From: Longispora fulva
GTDB taxonomy: Bacteria > Actinomycetota > Actinomycetes > Mycobacteriales > Micromonosporaceae
Length of the DNA stretch: 64,000 bases
Reading direction: 5' to 3'
NCBI RefSeq assembly: GCF_015751905.1
Contig: NZ_JADOUF010000001.1
Location: forward strand, 7,688,001-7,752,000
Below, in pieces: positions 42,944 to 51,831 of the stretch (positions are counted from its first letter, which is position 1; every line of letters begins with the position of its first letter). The position numbers were made by a program, and so were the translations under genes. The notes beneath the pieces were generated by a model. The model had not been told where the DNA came from. It saw only the letters and a list, made by a program, of their open reading frames with translations, and searched no databases.

Positions 42944-44542
42944 ATGGATTTCCAGGTCTTTGACACGACATTGCGTGACGGCGCCCAGCGCGAGGGCATC
43001 ACCTACTCGGTGGTGGACAAACTCGCCGTGGCCCGACTGCTCGACGAGTTCGGCGTGGGATTCATCGAGGGCGGCTGGCCGGGGGCGATGCCCAAGGACA
43101 CCGAGTTCTTCCGCCGGGCCCGCAACGAACTCCAGCTGAAACACGCGCTCATGGTCGCCTTCGGGGCCACCCGCAAGGCCGGCACCACGGCCGCCGACGA
43201 CCCGCAGGTCCGGGCCCTGCTGGACGCGGAGACCCCGGCCATCGCCCTCGTCGCGAAGGCAGACCTGCGCCACGTCGAGCGCGCGCTGCGCACCACCCCG
43301 GAAGAAAACCTCGCCATGGTGTACGACACGGTCACGCACCTCGTCGCCGAGGGCCGCCGCGTCTTCGTGGACTGCGAGCACTTCTACGACGGGTTCCGCT
43401 TCGACGCGGAGTACACGAAAAGGGTCGTGGAGAAGGCTCTCGAAGCCGGCGCCGAACGCGTCGTGCTGTGCGACACCAACGGCGGCTCCCTGCCGTCCGG
43501 CATCACCCGGGCCATCGCCGACCTGGGCGTCGACCCGGCGCTGCTCGGCATGCACGCCCAGAACGACACCTCCTGCGCGGTGGCCAACACCATCGCGGCC
43601 GTGGAGGCCGGCGTCCGGCACGTCCAGGGCACGGCCAACGGCTACGGCGAGCGACCCGGCAACGCGGACCTGTTCTCCGTCGTCGGCAACCTCGCCCTCA
43701 AACTCGGGCTCCCCGTGCTACCGCCGGGGTGCCTCGAGCAGATGGCGCGCGTCTCGCACGCCATCGCGGAGATCGCCAACATCGCACCCGACACCCACCA
43801 GGCCTATGTCGGGCACGCGGCCTTCGCTCACAAGGCGGGGCTGCACGCGAGCGCGATCAAGGTCGATCCGGAGCTGTACAACCATGTGGATCCGACCACC
43901 GTCGGCAATGACATGCGCATCCTGATCACCGAGATGGCCGGCCGGGCCAGCATCGAGCTCAAATCCCGTGAGCTCGGGCTGGACCTGGCCGGCCAACCCA
44001 CTGTACTCACCGCCGTCGCCGAGCGGGTCAAGTCCCTGGAGGCCCAGGGCTGGTCGTTCGAGGCCGCGGACGCGTCGTTCGCGCTGCTGGTGCGGTCCGC
44101 GCTCGGCGAGGTCAAAGCCCCGTTCGACCTGGAGTCCTACCGGGTGATCGTCGAGCACCGCCCCGACGGGGCCGTGGTCTCCGAGGCCACCGTGAAGATC
44201 GTGGTGGGCGGGGAGCGGACCATCGCCACGGCCGAGGGCAACGGGCCGGTCAACGCCCTCGACCAGGCGCTCCGCCTCGCGTTGGTGGAGTTCTACCCGG
44301 CGCTGTCGTCGCTGGAACTCGTCGACTACAAGGTCCGGATCCTGGCCGGCTCGCATGGCACCGACGCGGTCACCCGGGTGCTGGTGGAGTCCACCCACCG
44401 GGACGCCGAGCTGACCACGGTCGGGGTGCACGGCAACATCGTGGAGGCCAGCTGGCTGGCCCTGGTCGACGCGCTGACCCACGCGCTGCAGAAGGGCGGG
44501 GACCAGGCCCAGCACCGGGGCGGCGGCCAGAACCGGCCCTAA
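42944..44542 (+). CDS. cimA: Citramalate synthase (isopropylmalate synthase family)
   Basis: 532 aa. The catalytic HMGL-like barrel begins FQVFDTTLRDGAQREG, with metal-binding Asp and Arg. LLGMHAQNDTSCAVANT and HVQGTANGYGERPGNADL complete the active site. A linker leads to the LeuA dimer/regulatory domain (about residues 395-515). The sequence is of the CimA type that makes (R)-citramalate from pyruvate and acetyl-CoA, giving 2-oxobutyrate for isoleucine. A LeuA-like role cannot be excluded, but the Ile-rich leader peptide supports isoleucine synthesis. ATG 42944 is preceded by ACTGGAGTGAACG. It ends 19 nt before a convergent gene. Confidence 0.9.
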   Translation: MDFQVFDTTLRDGAQREGITYSVVDKLAVARLLDEFGVGFIEGGWPGAMPKDTEFFRRARNELQLKHALMVAFGATRKAGTTAADDPQVRALLDAETPAIALVAKADLRHVERALRTTPEENLAMVYDTVTHLVAEGRRVFVDCEHFYDGFRFDAEYTKRVVEKALEAGAERVVLCDTNGGSLPSGITRAIADLGVDPALLGMHAQNDTSCAVANTIAAVEAGVRHVQGTANGYGERPGNADLFSVVGNLALKLGLPVLPPGCLEQMARVSHAIAEIANIAPDTHQAYVGHAAFAHKAGLHASAIKVDPELYNHVDPTTVGNDMRILITEMAGRASIELKSRELGLDLAGQPTVLTAVAERVKSLEAQGWSFEAADASFALLVRSALGEVKAPFDLESYRVIVEHRPDGAVVSEATVKIVVGGERTIATAEGNGPVNALDQALRLALVEFYPALSSLELVDYKVRILAGSHGTDAVTRVLVESTHRDAELTTVGVHGNIVEASWLALVDALTHALQKGGDQAQHRGGGQNRP

Positions 44543-44561
44543 CCTGCGGTCGGGCCCGGGC

Positions 44562-45329
44562 TCAGACGGTGCCCGGGCTCGGCGCCGGGGCGAGCAGCCG
44601 GTCGCAGGCCTCGACGAGGCGGTCGCGGAGCGGGGCGGCCCGTTCGGCGAACGCCCGCTGGTGGGTCACGTACTCGGCCCGCCCGTTGGGGGTCTCGATC
44701 CGCACGGGCGGGTAGCCGAGGTCCGCCAGGTCGTACGGGCTGGCCCGCATGTCCAGCGTCCGGACGTCGCGGGCCAGCTCGAAACAGTCCACGACCAGCT
44801 CGGCCGGCACGAGCGGGGCCAGCTTGTACGCCCACTTGTACAGGTCCATGTTCGCGTGCAGGCACCCCGGCTGCTCGTTGTCGCGCTGCGTCTCCCGGCT
44901 CGGCTGGAGCAGGTTCAGGCTCCGGGCCGGCGGCGTGAAGAACCGGAACGCGTCGAAGTGCGAGCACCGGACGTTCTGCGCGTCGACGAAGGCGGCGAGC
45001 TTGTCGGGTGCCATCCGCAGCGGTACCGGATGCCGGGTTTCGGTGTCCTGGTAGACCATCGCCCACTCGTGCAGGCCGAAACAGCCCAGGTGCGGGGCCC
45101 GGTCGCGGGTGGCGGCGAGCAGGTCGCGGATCCACCCGATCCGGGCGCGCTCCTTGTCGGTGGGCGGCCGGTCGAAGCCGGGGAACCAGGTGCGCAGCTG
45201 GTTGGGCCGGTAGTTGTAGTAGGTGAACAGGAAGTCCTCGACCGGGTGTTTCAGGCCCTGGCCACGGCGCTCCAGGTGCGCGGCGACCAGCGCGTCAACC
45301 CGCGCCTCGTGCGCCACCCGCCTGTCCAC
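44562..45329 (-). CDS. Conserved actinobacterial protein annotated as 3-methyladenine DNA glycosylase
   Basis: About 255 aa. Recognised from the conserved actinobacterial family with FLFTYYNYRPNQLRTWFPG near the N-terminus, HEWAMVYQ, LNLLQPSRETQRDNEQPGCLHANMDLYKWA and a C-terminal helix. It is usually annotated as 3-methyladenine glycosylase, though the helix-hairpin-helix glycosylase motif is not visible, so the biochemical role is doubtful. GTG 45329 has GGGAG upstream. A TTG at 45359 lies within the palindrome 45349-45420 and is a less likely start. Confidence 0.65.
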   Translation of the reverse strand: MDRRVAHEARVDALVAAHLERRGQGLKHPVEDFLFTYYNYRPNQLRTWFPGFDRPPTDKERARIGWIRDLLAATRDRAPHLGCFGLHEWAMVYQDTETRHPVPLRMAPDKLAAFVDAQNVRCSHFDAFRFFTPPARSLNLLQPSRETQRDNEQPGCLHANMDLYKWAYKLAPLVPAELVVDCFELARDVRTLDMRASPYDLADLGYPPVRIETPNGRAEYVTHQRAFAERAAPLRDRLVEACDRLLAPAPSPGTV

Positions 45330-45348
45330 GCGCCCCGACTCCCGACCC

Positions 45349-45420
45349 CCGGTGATCAACTACACGGTGTTGCTGGTTTCCCAGCCTCGAAACCTACAAC
45401 ACCGTGTAGTTGATCACCGG
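45349..45420. repeat. Long perfect palindrome (24-bp arms) downstream of the DUF559 gene
   Basis: The arms at 45349-45372 and 45397-45420 are perfectly complementary (begin CCGGTGATCAACTACACG). Inside, GGTTTC (45375-45380) pairs with GAAACC (45389-45394), giving about 30 paired bases. The right arm overlaps the stop codon of the DUF559 gene. It shares its arm core with the element at 46329-46392. It may act as terminator, cruciform or recognition site. Confidence 0.85.
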
Positions 45421-46286
45421 AGTTTGGAGGGGAGGCGGTGGGAGTGGGTGGCGAGGATCTCTGTGCGGACCATGCCGGGGCGGGCGAGCAGGTCGCGGCC
45501 GGTGTAGCGGAGCAGCACCCAGCCGGCCCGGTGCAGTGCGTTCTGCCGGCGAAGGTCCGGGATGGTCTGGCCCGCGTGCACCCGGCCGTCGAACTCGACG
45601 CCCACCCGGGACTCGAGGAGCGCCAGATCGAGGAGGTAGCGCGCGCCGTCGACCCGGACCTCGTGCTGGGCGACCGGCCGCAGCCCGGCGTCGATCATGA
45701 TCAACCGGGTGTAACTCTCGAAGGGGGACTGTGCGAGCGGGTCTGCGAGGGCCAGAGACGTGCGGGCGGTCAGCACGCCCCGGCGGCCGGCCGATCTTTC
45801 GAGCAGCTCTGCCAGCTCCTCGTGCGTGACCTCCCGGCTGGCCAGCAGCGCGTCCGTGAGCGCCAGGTGGTCGCGCGGGCTCTGGAGGCCGGCCAGGTCC
45901 AGCCAGGTCCGGGCCGGTGAGGTGACCGGCAGCCCGACCCTTTCGTGTACTTCATCCGCCAAGAGGACAGCCGTGTGCACGATGAGCTTTACTCGGCTGC
46001 GAGCCCGGCCCTGCCGCAGGGTGACGTGCACCGGGGCGACAGGGTCGACCCCGAACGCGTTCGGGAGCAGGTGCACGAGGGCTGCGGTCTCATGGCTGAG
46101 CACCGTTCGGGCCGGCAGAACCCGCAGCGCCGCCCTGATCTGCCGCATCTGCCCGACCCGCCCGACCCGGGCGGGCTCCGTCGGCCGGTACAGATTCCGG
46201 AAGGGCCGCTCCCACCGCCGACCTCGCAACCGACCGGCGCTCACCCCGCGTGCCAATGCCCCCCGCCGCGTCACCCATTCGTCCAC
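45414..46286 (-). CDS. DUF559 (VSR/restriction-like fold) protein with AbiEi-like N-terminal winged helix
   Basis: About 290 aa. The first 60 residues (WVTRRGALARGVSAGRLRGR...FRNLYRP) look like the winged-helix DNA-binding domain of AbiEi-type antitoxins. The middle has the ARTWLDLA segment typical of this group. The C-terminus is a DUF559 domain (LLDLALLESRVGVEFDGRVHAG...RRQNALHRAGWVLLRYTGRDLL), related to Vsr/PD-(D/E)XK nucleases. Function is unknown; DNA binding or cutting is plausible. GTG 46286 and TTG 46295 are both possible starts. The gene is bracketed by two palindromes with related arms, one overlapping its stop. Confidence 0.75.
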   Translation of the reverse strand: MDEWVTRRGALARGVSAGRLRGRRWERPFRNLYRPTEPARVGRVGQMRQIRAALRVLPARTVLSHETAALVHLLPNAFGVDPVAPVHVTLRQGRARSRVKLIVHTAVLLADEVHERVGLPVTSPARTWLDLAGLQSPRDHLALTDALLASREVTHEELAELLERSAGRRGVLTARTSLALADPLAQSPFESYTRLIMIDAGLRPVAQHEVRVDGARYLLDLALLESRVGVEFDGRVHAGQTIPDLRRQNALHRAGWVLLRYTGRDLLARPGMVRTEILATHSHRLPSKLR

Positions 46287-46328
46287 ACAAGACAAGCTAC
46301 TTCCCCCGGTCCATCCCTCTGGTCTGGT

Positions 46329-46392
46329 TGATCAACTACACGTACTTGCGGGAAATACGGCCGTCCGGGGTGCAAGAGCGTGTAGTTGATCA
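46329..46392. repeat. Second palindrome, upstream of the DUF559 gene
   Basis: TGATCAACTACACG (46329-46342) pairs perfectly with 46379-46392. After a 2-nt mismatch, CTTGC pairs with GCAAG (46372-46376). The right arm read on the other strand begins CCGGTGATCAACTACACG, the same 18 bases as both arms of the element at 45349-45420. It lies in the divergent promoter region of the DUF559 and FAH genes. Confidence 0.8.
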
Positions 46393-46489
46393 CCGGAAGG
46401 GGAGGTGGGGAGGGGAGAAGGGAGGGGGTGTGGGCAGGAGAGATAGATTCTGGGGTACCGAATCTGCTCTGGCCAAGGGACTTATCACA

Positions 46490-47263
46490 GTGCGTATTGC
46501 CCGGTTTGCCCATGCGGGTGGCATGTCGTTCGGGGTGGTGGAAGGCGACCAGTCGCCCACCATCGCCGAGCTGGACGGGCACCCGTTCGGTCGGCTCACG
46601 TTCACCGGTCAGCGGTGGGCGCTCGCCGACGTGCGACTGCTCGCCCCGATGCTGCCCAGCAAGATCGTGTGCGTGGGCCGCAACTATGCCGACCACGCCA
46701 AGGAGATGGGCGGCGAGGTGCCGGCGGAGCCGTTGCTGTTCCTCAAGCCGTCGACCACGATCATCGGCCCGAACGACGCGATCTCCCTGCCGCCGCAGTC
46801 CCAGCAGGTGGAGCACGAGGCCGAGCTGGCGATCGTGATCGGGCTGCCCGGCGCGCGCCGGGTCGACCGGGCGGAAGCGGAAAAGGCCATTTTCGGGTAC
46901 TCGATCGCCAACGACGTCACCGCCCGTGACCTGCAGAAGAAGGACGTCCAGTTCACGAGGGCCAAGGGGTTCGACTCGTTCTGCCCGTTCGGGCCGTGGA
47001 TCGAGACGGAACTGGACTGGCGCGACCTCGAGGTGCGCTGCGAGGTCAACGAGGAGGTCCGCCAGCTGGGCCGGACAAAAGACATGGTGTTCGACGTGCC
47101 GACTCTGGTCTCCTATGTCTCACACGTGATGACCCTGCTGCCCGGTGACGTGATCCTCACCGGTACCCCCGCCGGGGTGAGCGAGCTCAACGCCGGCGAC
47201 TCCGTGACTGTCTCCATCGAGGGCCTGGGCGCCCTCACGAACAAGGTTGTGGAACTTGTCTGA
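46490..47263 (+). CDS. Fumarylacetoacetate hydrolase (FAH)-family protein
   Basis: 257 aa. The FAH fold is recognised by [47 protein letters not shown] (metal-binding Glu pair), [21 protein letters not shown] and [11 protein letters not shown]. Such enzymes hydrolyse or decarboxylate oxo-acids using a divalent metal; the exact substrate is not predictable. From memory, Rv2993c lies next to gltX in M. tuberculosis, and here the stop overlaps the 5' end of gltX. GTG 46490 begins the first strand. Confidence 0.9.
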   Translation: MRIARFAHAGGMSFGVVEGDQSPTIAELDGHPFGRLTFTGQRWALADVRLLAPMLPSKIVCVGRNYADHAKEMGGEVPAEPLLFLKPSTTIIGPNDAISLPPQSQQVEHEAELAIVIGLPGARRVDRAEAEKAIFGYSIANDVTARDLQKKDVQFTRAKGFDSFCPFGPWIETELDWRDLEVRCEVNEEVRQLGRTKDMVFDVPTLVSYVSHVMTLLPGDVILTGTPAGVSELNAGDSVTVSIEGLGALTNKVVELV

Positions 47264-48686
47264 TCTCCGGCTCCGGTTCAGTCCCTCGCCGACGGGCACC
47301 CCGCACGTGGGGCTCATGCGCACCGCCCTCTACAACTGGGCGCACGCCCGGCACCACGGCGGCAAGCTCGTCTTCCGGATCGAGGACACCGACGCTGCGC
47401 GCGACTCCGACGAGTCGTACCAGATGCTGCTCGACGCGATGAGCTGGCTCGGTCTGGACTACGACGAGGGCCCGGACCTGGGCGGCCCCTACGGCCCGTA
47501 CCGGCAGTCGGAGCGCTCCGAGATCTACCGCGACGTCGCGGCCAAGCTCTTCGAGGCCGGCTACGCCTACGAGTCGTACTCCACCCCCGAGGAGATCGAG
47601 GCCCGCCACAAGGCGCTGGGCCGCGACCCGAAGCTCGGCTACGACGGCTTCGACCGGAACCTGACGGCCGAGCAGGTCGCGGCGTTCAAGGCGGAGGGCC
47701 GCGAGGCCGTGCTGCGGATCCGGATGCCCGACGAGGACGTCACCTGGGTGGACGCCGTGCGCGGCGAGGTCACCTTCAAGGCCGGCAGCGTGCCCGACTA
47801 CGTGATCGTCCGGGGCAACGGCCAGCCGCTGTACACCCTGACCAACCCGGTCGACGACGCCATGATGCGGATCACCATGATCTCCCGGGGCGAGGACCTG
47901 CTGTCGTCCACGCCGCGCCAGATCGTGCTGTTCAAGGCGATGATGGCGCTGGGCATCGCGGAGCAGGTGCCGGAGTACGCGCACCTGCCGCTGGTCACCG
48001 GCGAGGGCAACAAGAAGCTGTCCAAGCGCGACCCCCGGTCGAACTTCTTCGCCTACCGCGACGCCGGCTACCTGCCCGAGGGCCTGGCCAACTACCTGGC
48101 CCTGCTGGGCTGGGCGATCGCCCCGGACCGTGACATCTTCACGATGGCCGAGCTGATCAGCGCGTTCGACCTGCACAACGTGAACTCCAGCGCGGCCCGG
48201 TTCGACGAGAAGAAGTGCGAGGCCATCAACGCCGAGCACGTGCGCCGGCTCGACCCGGCGGACTTCGCGGACCGGATCCGGGCGTTCCTGCCGGAGTCGG
48301 CGGACCCGGACCTCGTGGCGGCGGCGGCCCCGCTGATCCAGACCCGGATCACCACCCTGGCCCAGGCCCGGGACATGCTCGGCTTCCTGTTCTCCGGCGA
48401 CGACTTCGCCCCGGACGAGGCGCACGCGGCCAAGGTGCTCACCGAGGCGGCCCGGCCGGTGCTGGAGGCCTCCATCGGCGTACTCGAAAAGGTCGACTGG
48501 ACCACGGCGGCGCTCGAGGAGGCCCTCAAGGCCGCGCTGATCGACGGCCTGGGCCTGAAGCCGAAGGTGGCGTTCGCGCCGCTGAGGGTCGCCGTGACGG
48601 GCCGCACCGTCTCCCCGCCCCTCTACGAGTCGATGGAGCTGCTGGGCCGCGAGACGACCCTGGAGAGGCTCCGGAAGGCACTGTGA
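47256..48686 (+). CDS. gltX: Glutamyl-tRNA synthetase
   Basis: 476 aa class I synthetase. The HIGH-like motif is [20 protein letters not shown], GluRS-type [11 protein letters not shown] follows, and the KMSKS-like motif is [12 protein letters not shown]. The C-terminal helical anticodon-binding part is complete. It charges tRNA-Glu and, in bacteria without GlnRS, also tRNA-Gln for later amidation. The tRNA-Gln and two tRNA-Glu genes lie 0.8 kb downstream. TTG 47256 is preferred (AAGG nine bases upstream); TTG 47247 adds three residues. Both overlap the FAH gene end. Confidence 0.95.
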   Translation: MSDLRLRFSPSPTGTPHVGLMRTALYNWAHARHHGGKLVFRIEDTDAARDSDESYQMLLDAMSWLGLDYDEGPDLGGPYGPYRQSERSEIYRDVAAKLFEAGYAYESYSTPEEIEARHKALGRDPKLGYDGFDRNLTAEQVAAFKAEGREAVLRIRMPDEDVTWVDAVRGEVTFKAGSVPDYVIVRGNGQPLYTLTNPVDDAMMRITMISRGEDLLSSTPRQIVLFKAMMALGIAEQVPEYAHLPLVTGEGNKKLSKRDPRSNFFAYRDAGYLPEGLANYLALLGWAIAPDRDIFTMAELISAFDLHNVNSSAARFDEKKCEAINAEHVRRLDPADFADRIRAFLPESADPDLVAAAAPLIQTRITTLAQARDMLGFLFSGDDFAPDEAHAAKVLTEAARPVLEASIGVLEKVDWTTAALEEALKAALIDGLGLKPKVAFAPLRVAVTGRTVSPPLYESMELLGRETTLERLRKAL

Positions 48687-49447
48687 GTTCGCGTGCGACC
48701 CCGCTGGCCGGTGGCGTCACCGGCCGGCGCGTCTCGGCCGTCCTCTTTGACGTCGACCAGACGCTGACGGACTACGAGAGCTCGGCGCGGGCGGGCATCA
48801 TCGCCCACTGCGCCGAGCTCGGTGTCCCGTCGCCCCGCCTGCCCGCTGCGGCCGGGTTGTGGTTCCGGCTCGAACAGGAACACTTTCCCCGGTACCTCGC
48901 GGGCGAGCTCACCTTCGCCGACCAGCGCCGGCACCGCGCCCTCGGCATGCGCCGCGCCCTCGGTGGCCGGGGCCCCGGCGACCCGGACGCCTGGTTCGCC
49001 GCCTACCTCGTGCACTACGAGGCCAACCTGGCCCTGTTCGACGACGTCCCGGGCTGCCTGGACGCGCTGTCCGGGCTGACCCTGGGTGTGATCAGCAACA
49101 ACGACGTGGACTACACCCGGACCAAACTGGCCCTGACCGGCATCGCCGACCGGTTCGCGATCGCTGTGGGCCGCGACACATACGGCGCCGCGAAGCCCTC
49201 GCCCGTCATCTTCGGCTCCACATGCGCGGCGCTCGGCGTTTCCGCTGCTGAGACCGTGTACGTGGGCGACAGCCTGCCCTTCGACGCGCAGGGGGCGACC
49301 GATGCCGGGCTGACCGGGGTGTGGCTGGACCGTTCCTGCGGTTTGCCCCGGTTCGCACGGCAGATCTCCACTCTGGCGGAGCTGCCCGGCCTGCTCGGTC
49401 TGACCGACCCGGGATCCGATTTGAAGCTGGCGGAGGGCGTCGGGTAG
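48683..49447 (+). CDS. HAD-superfamily hydrolase (phosphatase)
   Basis: 254 aa. Motif I is [16 protein letters not shown] with the nucleophilic Asp. Motif II is LGVISNND, motif III is the AAKPSP Lys, and motif IV is [15 protein letters not shown] helical cap lies between motifs I and II. This is the subfamily I HAD layout shared by small-molecule phosphatases and dehalogenases; substrate is unknown. GTG 48683 overlaps the gltX stop (GTGA), indicating translational coupling with gltX. Confidence 0.9.
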   Translation: MSSRATPLAGGVTGRRVSAVLFDVDQTLTDYESSARAGIIAHCAELGVPSPRLPAAAGLWFRLEQEHFPRYLAGELTFADQRRHRALGMRRALGGRGPGDPDAWFAAYLVHYEANLALFDDVPGCLDALSGLTLGVISNNDVDYTRTKLALTGIADRFAIAVGRDTYGAAKPSPVIFGSTCAALGVSAAETVYVGDSLPFDAQGATDAGLTGVWLDRSCGLPRFARQISTLAELPGLLGLTDPGSDLKLAEGVG

Positions 49448-49474
49448 AGTTCATCTCCGGTGCGAGGGCACCGA

Positions 49475-49546
49475 TGGGGTATGGGGTAATTGGCAGCCCG
49501 ATGGTTTCTGGTTCCATTAGTCTAGGTTCGAGTCCTGGTACCCCAG
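49475..49546 (+). tRNA. tRNA-Gln (CTG)
   Basis: 72 nt. The acceptor stem TGGGGTA pairs with TACCCCA, the discriminator is G, the D-arm is GGGT/GCCC and the T-arm has TTCGAGT. The anticodon loop TTCTGGT gives CTG, decoding CAG. The lowest anticodon-stem pair is T-T rather than a Watson-Crick pair. CCA is not encoded. It lies 27 nt after the HAD gene. Confidence 0.95.
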
Positions 49547-49567
49547 CAAAATGTCCTCGCACCACCT

Positions 49568-49640
49568 GGCCCCGTCGTCTAGCGGCCCAGGACGCCGCCC
49601 TCTCAAGGCGGTAGCGGGGGTTCGAATCCCCTCGGGGCTA
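49568..49640 (+). tRNA. tRNA-Glu (CTC), copy 1
   Basis: 73 nt. The acceptor GGCCCCG pairs with CGGGGCT, the discriminator is A, the anticodon loop is CTCTCAA (anticodon CTC) and the T-loop is TTCGAAT. It lies 21 nt after tRNA-Gln. The body is identical to copy 2 except for one acceptor pair. Confidence 0.96.
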
Positions 49641-49668
49641 CGCACGAAAGTTCGAAAGCACTAACTGG

Positions 49669-49741
49669 GGTCCCGTCGTCTAGCGGCCCAGGACGCCGCC
49701 CTCTCAAGGCGGTAGCGGGGGTTCGAATCCCCTCGGGACTA
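49669..49741 (+). tRNA. tRNA-Glu (CTC), copy 2
   Basis: 73 nt. The acceptor GGTCCCG pairs with CGGGACT. It differs from copy 1 only by a compensated third acceptor pair (C-G to T-A). The anticodon is CTC. It lies 28 nt after copy 1 and is followed by a strong terminator. Confidence 0.96.
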
Positions 49742-49750
49742 CGTCGCATT

Positions 49751-49789
49751 GGAGCCCCCTATTCGCGGATTGCGCGAATAGGGGGCTCC
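49751..49789 (+). terminator. Terminator of the tRNA cluster
   Basis: The 17-bp arms 49751-49767 and 49773-49789 (GGAGCCCCCTATTCGCG and complement) with a 5-nt loop follow directly after the second tRNA-Glu. Confidence 0.9.
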
Positions 49790-49949
49790 TTCGTTGTGTC
49801 TGCGCCCCTGCGGGGCGCGAGGTGGGGGAGCTTCGCTCCACCCACACCCCTCCGGGCCGGTGAGTGGTCGCCCACCGTTGGGCTGGCCTGGTTGTGCGGG
49901 TGGTCACATTCCTGCCTCACCGGTTCATTCCCCGGTTACTGATGGCCGC

Positions 49950-51080
49950 TCAGGGTTTTTCCTCGGGGACGCAGATTGTCTTTGTGAGGTGGATCGCGTT
50001 GTTGGCGAAGCCGCCGCGGTTCCAGGACTGGGTCGTGGGCTGGGTCGCGCCGGACTCGTCGGTGGCGTGCGCCGCGAGGAGATATTCGCCCGGGGTGGCC
50101 CGCCAGGCGAAGGAGAAGCCGCGCCAGGCCCACGGGTGGCCGTCCGGGTCGTCGAGGATGGCCGGGGCCCAGCGGGTGCCGCCGTCGGTGCTGACCGCGA
50201 CGCCCTTGACCGGGGCGCCGCCCGACCACGCGCGGCCGCGTAGCAGGACCGGGCCCGGGTGCACGATTCTGGCGCGGGACAGGAAGTCCGGGAAGCCCGG
50301 CGGGATGAGCATGGCGCGGGGACGGATCCGGGTGACCGGTTCGCCCGGGTCGTCGGGCTGCTGGCGGAGGTTGTAGGCCGTCTGCTGCTGGTAGCCGGTG
50401 AACGGCTCGGCGGTCACCGTGATGCCCTTGAGCCATTTCACGTGCGCCATTCCGTACCAGCCGGGGACGATCAGGCGGACCGGGGCACCGTGCTGGGGCG
50501 GGAGCGGGGCGCCGTTCATCGCGTAGGCCAACAGGACGTCCCTGCCGAGGGCCTCGGCGATCGGCAGGCTGCGCTGGTAGTCCTGTTCGACGCCGCGTTC
50601 CACCCCGTGGTCGGCGCCCGTGAACACGATCTCCACGGCGTCCTCCGCGAGGCCCGTGACGGCCAGCAGGTCGCGGAGCGGCGCGCCGGTCCAGTCCGCC
50701 GTGCCGACCGCGTCCACCAACCACGGCTGGCTCACCGGGCGGGGGTCGAGGCGGGCCCGGCCGTTGCCGGCGCACTCCATCGTCACCCGGACCGTGCGCG
50801 CGGGTAGGGCGCGCAGCGAGTGCAGGTCCAGGGTCAGCGGGCGGTGCACCCCGCCGGAGACCGCCAGCCGCCAGGCGGCCGGGTCGATGGCGGGGATGTC
50901 GTAGTGGGTCAGGAGGTAGTGCAGGCCGACCGGGGTGACGTCGTAGCGCAGCGCCTCCTGGGGCATGCCGTGGTTGCGGGCGGCGAGGGCCAGCTCCTCC
51001 GCTGAGATGCCCTCGCCGGGCCCTGCCAGGCGGGCGGGGGCGCTCACCTGGGCGTAGGCCGTCCGCTCGTCGAGTTTCAT
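49950..51080 (-). CDS. Molybdopterin-dependent sulfite oxidase-family enzyme
   Basis: 376 aa. The sulfite oxidase molybdopterin domain is recognised by RVTMECAGNGRARL (the Cys that ligates Mo), the LLAVTG and VFTGADHGVE segments, PPQHGAPVRLIVPGWYGMAHVKWL and a C-terminal dimerization domain (SFAWRATPGEYLLAAHATDESG). No signal peptide or Tat motif is visible, so it is probably cytoplasmic or lacks its export signal. The natural substrate may not be sulfite. ATG 51080 is used; the upstream frame has no start signal. It follows the nickel-binding protein gene by 4 nt, in an apparent operon with the MarR gene. Confidence 0.88.
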   Translation of the reverse strand: MKLDERTAYAQVSAPARLAGPGEGISAEELALAARNHGMPQEALRYDVTPVGLHYLLTHYDIPAIDPAAWRLAVSGGVHRPLTLDLHSLRALPARTVRVTMECAGNGRARLDPRPVSQPWLVDAVGTADWTGAPLRDLLAVTGLAEDAVEIVFTGADHGVERGVEQDYQRSLPIAEALGRDVLLAYAMNGAPLPPQHGAPVRLIVPGWYGMAHVKWLKGITVTAEPFTGYQQQTAYNLRQQPDDPGEPVTRIRPRAMLIPPGFPDFLSRARIVHPGPVLLRGRAWSGGAPVKGVAVSTDGGTRWAPAILDDPDGHPWAWRGFSFAWRATPGEYLLAAHATDESGATQPTTQSWNRGGFANNAIHLTKTICVPEEKP

Positions 51081-51084
51081 GCCG

Positions 51085-51333
51085 TCAGACCATGAGGGGG
51101 ACGGGGTGGATCTCGTTCGCCGGGTGTCCGGTGCGTTCATGGATCCGCCGGACCGCGTCGGCGCTGGGAGCCTCGGACAGACAGAACACGTGGCCGGATT
51201 CCGGGTCGGCCCACGCCTGCTCGAAGACGACGCCCTCCTCAGCCTGGATGGCCAGGTCCGCCGCGTGCGCCTCGCGCAGGGCCTCGGCGGTGATGCCCTT
51301 CATCTCGGTGTGAACATCCATGAACTTGGACAT
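51085..51333 (-). CDS. SCO4226-like nickel-binding protein (DUF4242)
   Basis: 82 aa, MSKFMDVHTEMKGITAEALREAHAADLAIQ onward, with C-terminal EAPSADAVRRIHERTGHPANEI. This is the ferredoxin-like DUF4242 fold; a Streptomyces homologue (SCO4226) binds nickel. The role is unknown. The start ATG has GAGGAGG eight bases upstream, so upstream in-frame codons are not used. It sits between the MarR and sulfite oxidase genes with short gaps, which suggests one transcript. Confidence 0.8.
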   Translation of the reverse strand: MSKFMDVHTEMKGITAEALREAHAADLAIQAEEGVVFEQAWADPESGHVFCLSEAPSADAVRRIHERTGHPANEIHPVPLMV

Positions 51334-51368
51334 GGCCCAGCCTCCTCGGAGAGAGGGGTCCGCGACCC

Positions 51369-51800
51369 TCATTTTAGGCCGGCGAAGACCTTGCGGAGGA
51401 GGTTGACCAGCACGTCCCGCTCGTCCGGTTCCAGCGGGGCGAGCAGGTCGGCCGTGACCGCGTCGGCGTGGCGGGTGGCGGCCCGCAGCGCGGCGCGGCC
51501 GGCCGGGGTGAGGGTGACCAGGTACCGGCGGCGGTCCGCCGGGTCCCTGCGGCGCTCCACCCGGCCGGCCGCCTCCAGGGCGTCGACCGCGCCGACCATG
51601 TCGCTGGGGTCGACGGCCAGCCGGGTGCCTAGGTCGCGCTGCGAGGACGGCCCGAGGTCGGCGACCGCCGCGAGCACGGCCACCTGGCGCAGGTCGAGGC
51701 CGTGGTCGACGAGCCGCGCGGCGAGGTCCCGGCGGCCGGCCTTGCCCACCTTCGACAGCAGGTACGGGGCGAGGGCCAACAGGCGGGAGGTGCTATCCAT
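51369..51800 (-). CDS. MarR-family transcriptional regulator
   Basis: 143 aa. The winged helix carries the core LRQVAVLAAVADLGPSSQRDLGTRLAVDPSDMVGAVDALEAAGRVERRRDPADRRRYLVTL, with the DRR wing tip diagnostic of MarR. Flanking helices form the dimer. It is divergent from the glyoxalase gene over only 31 nt of AT-rich sequence (51801-51831), which must hold both promoters and probably the operator, so it likely autoregulates and controls the glyoxalase gene. Confidence 0.9.
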   Translation of the reverse strand: MDSTSRLLALAPYLLSKVGKAGRRDLAARLVDHGLDLRQVAVLAAVADLGPSSQRDLGTRLAVDPSDMVGAVDALEAAGRVERRRDPADRRRYLVTLTPAGRAALRAATRHADAVTADLLAPLEPDERDVLVNLLRKVFAGLK

Positions 51801-51831
51801 GGGAACATTAAATCATTGGTACCCTCCAACG

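Noticed and set aside
45340-46400. Insertion sequence with terminal inverted repeats
   Set aside because: No transposase and no target-site duplication seen; the palindromes are each self-complementary rather than a simple terminal pair. Reported instead as a possible nuclease-palindrome unit.
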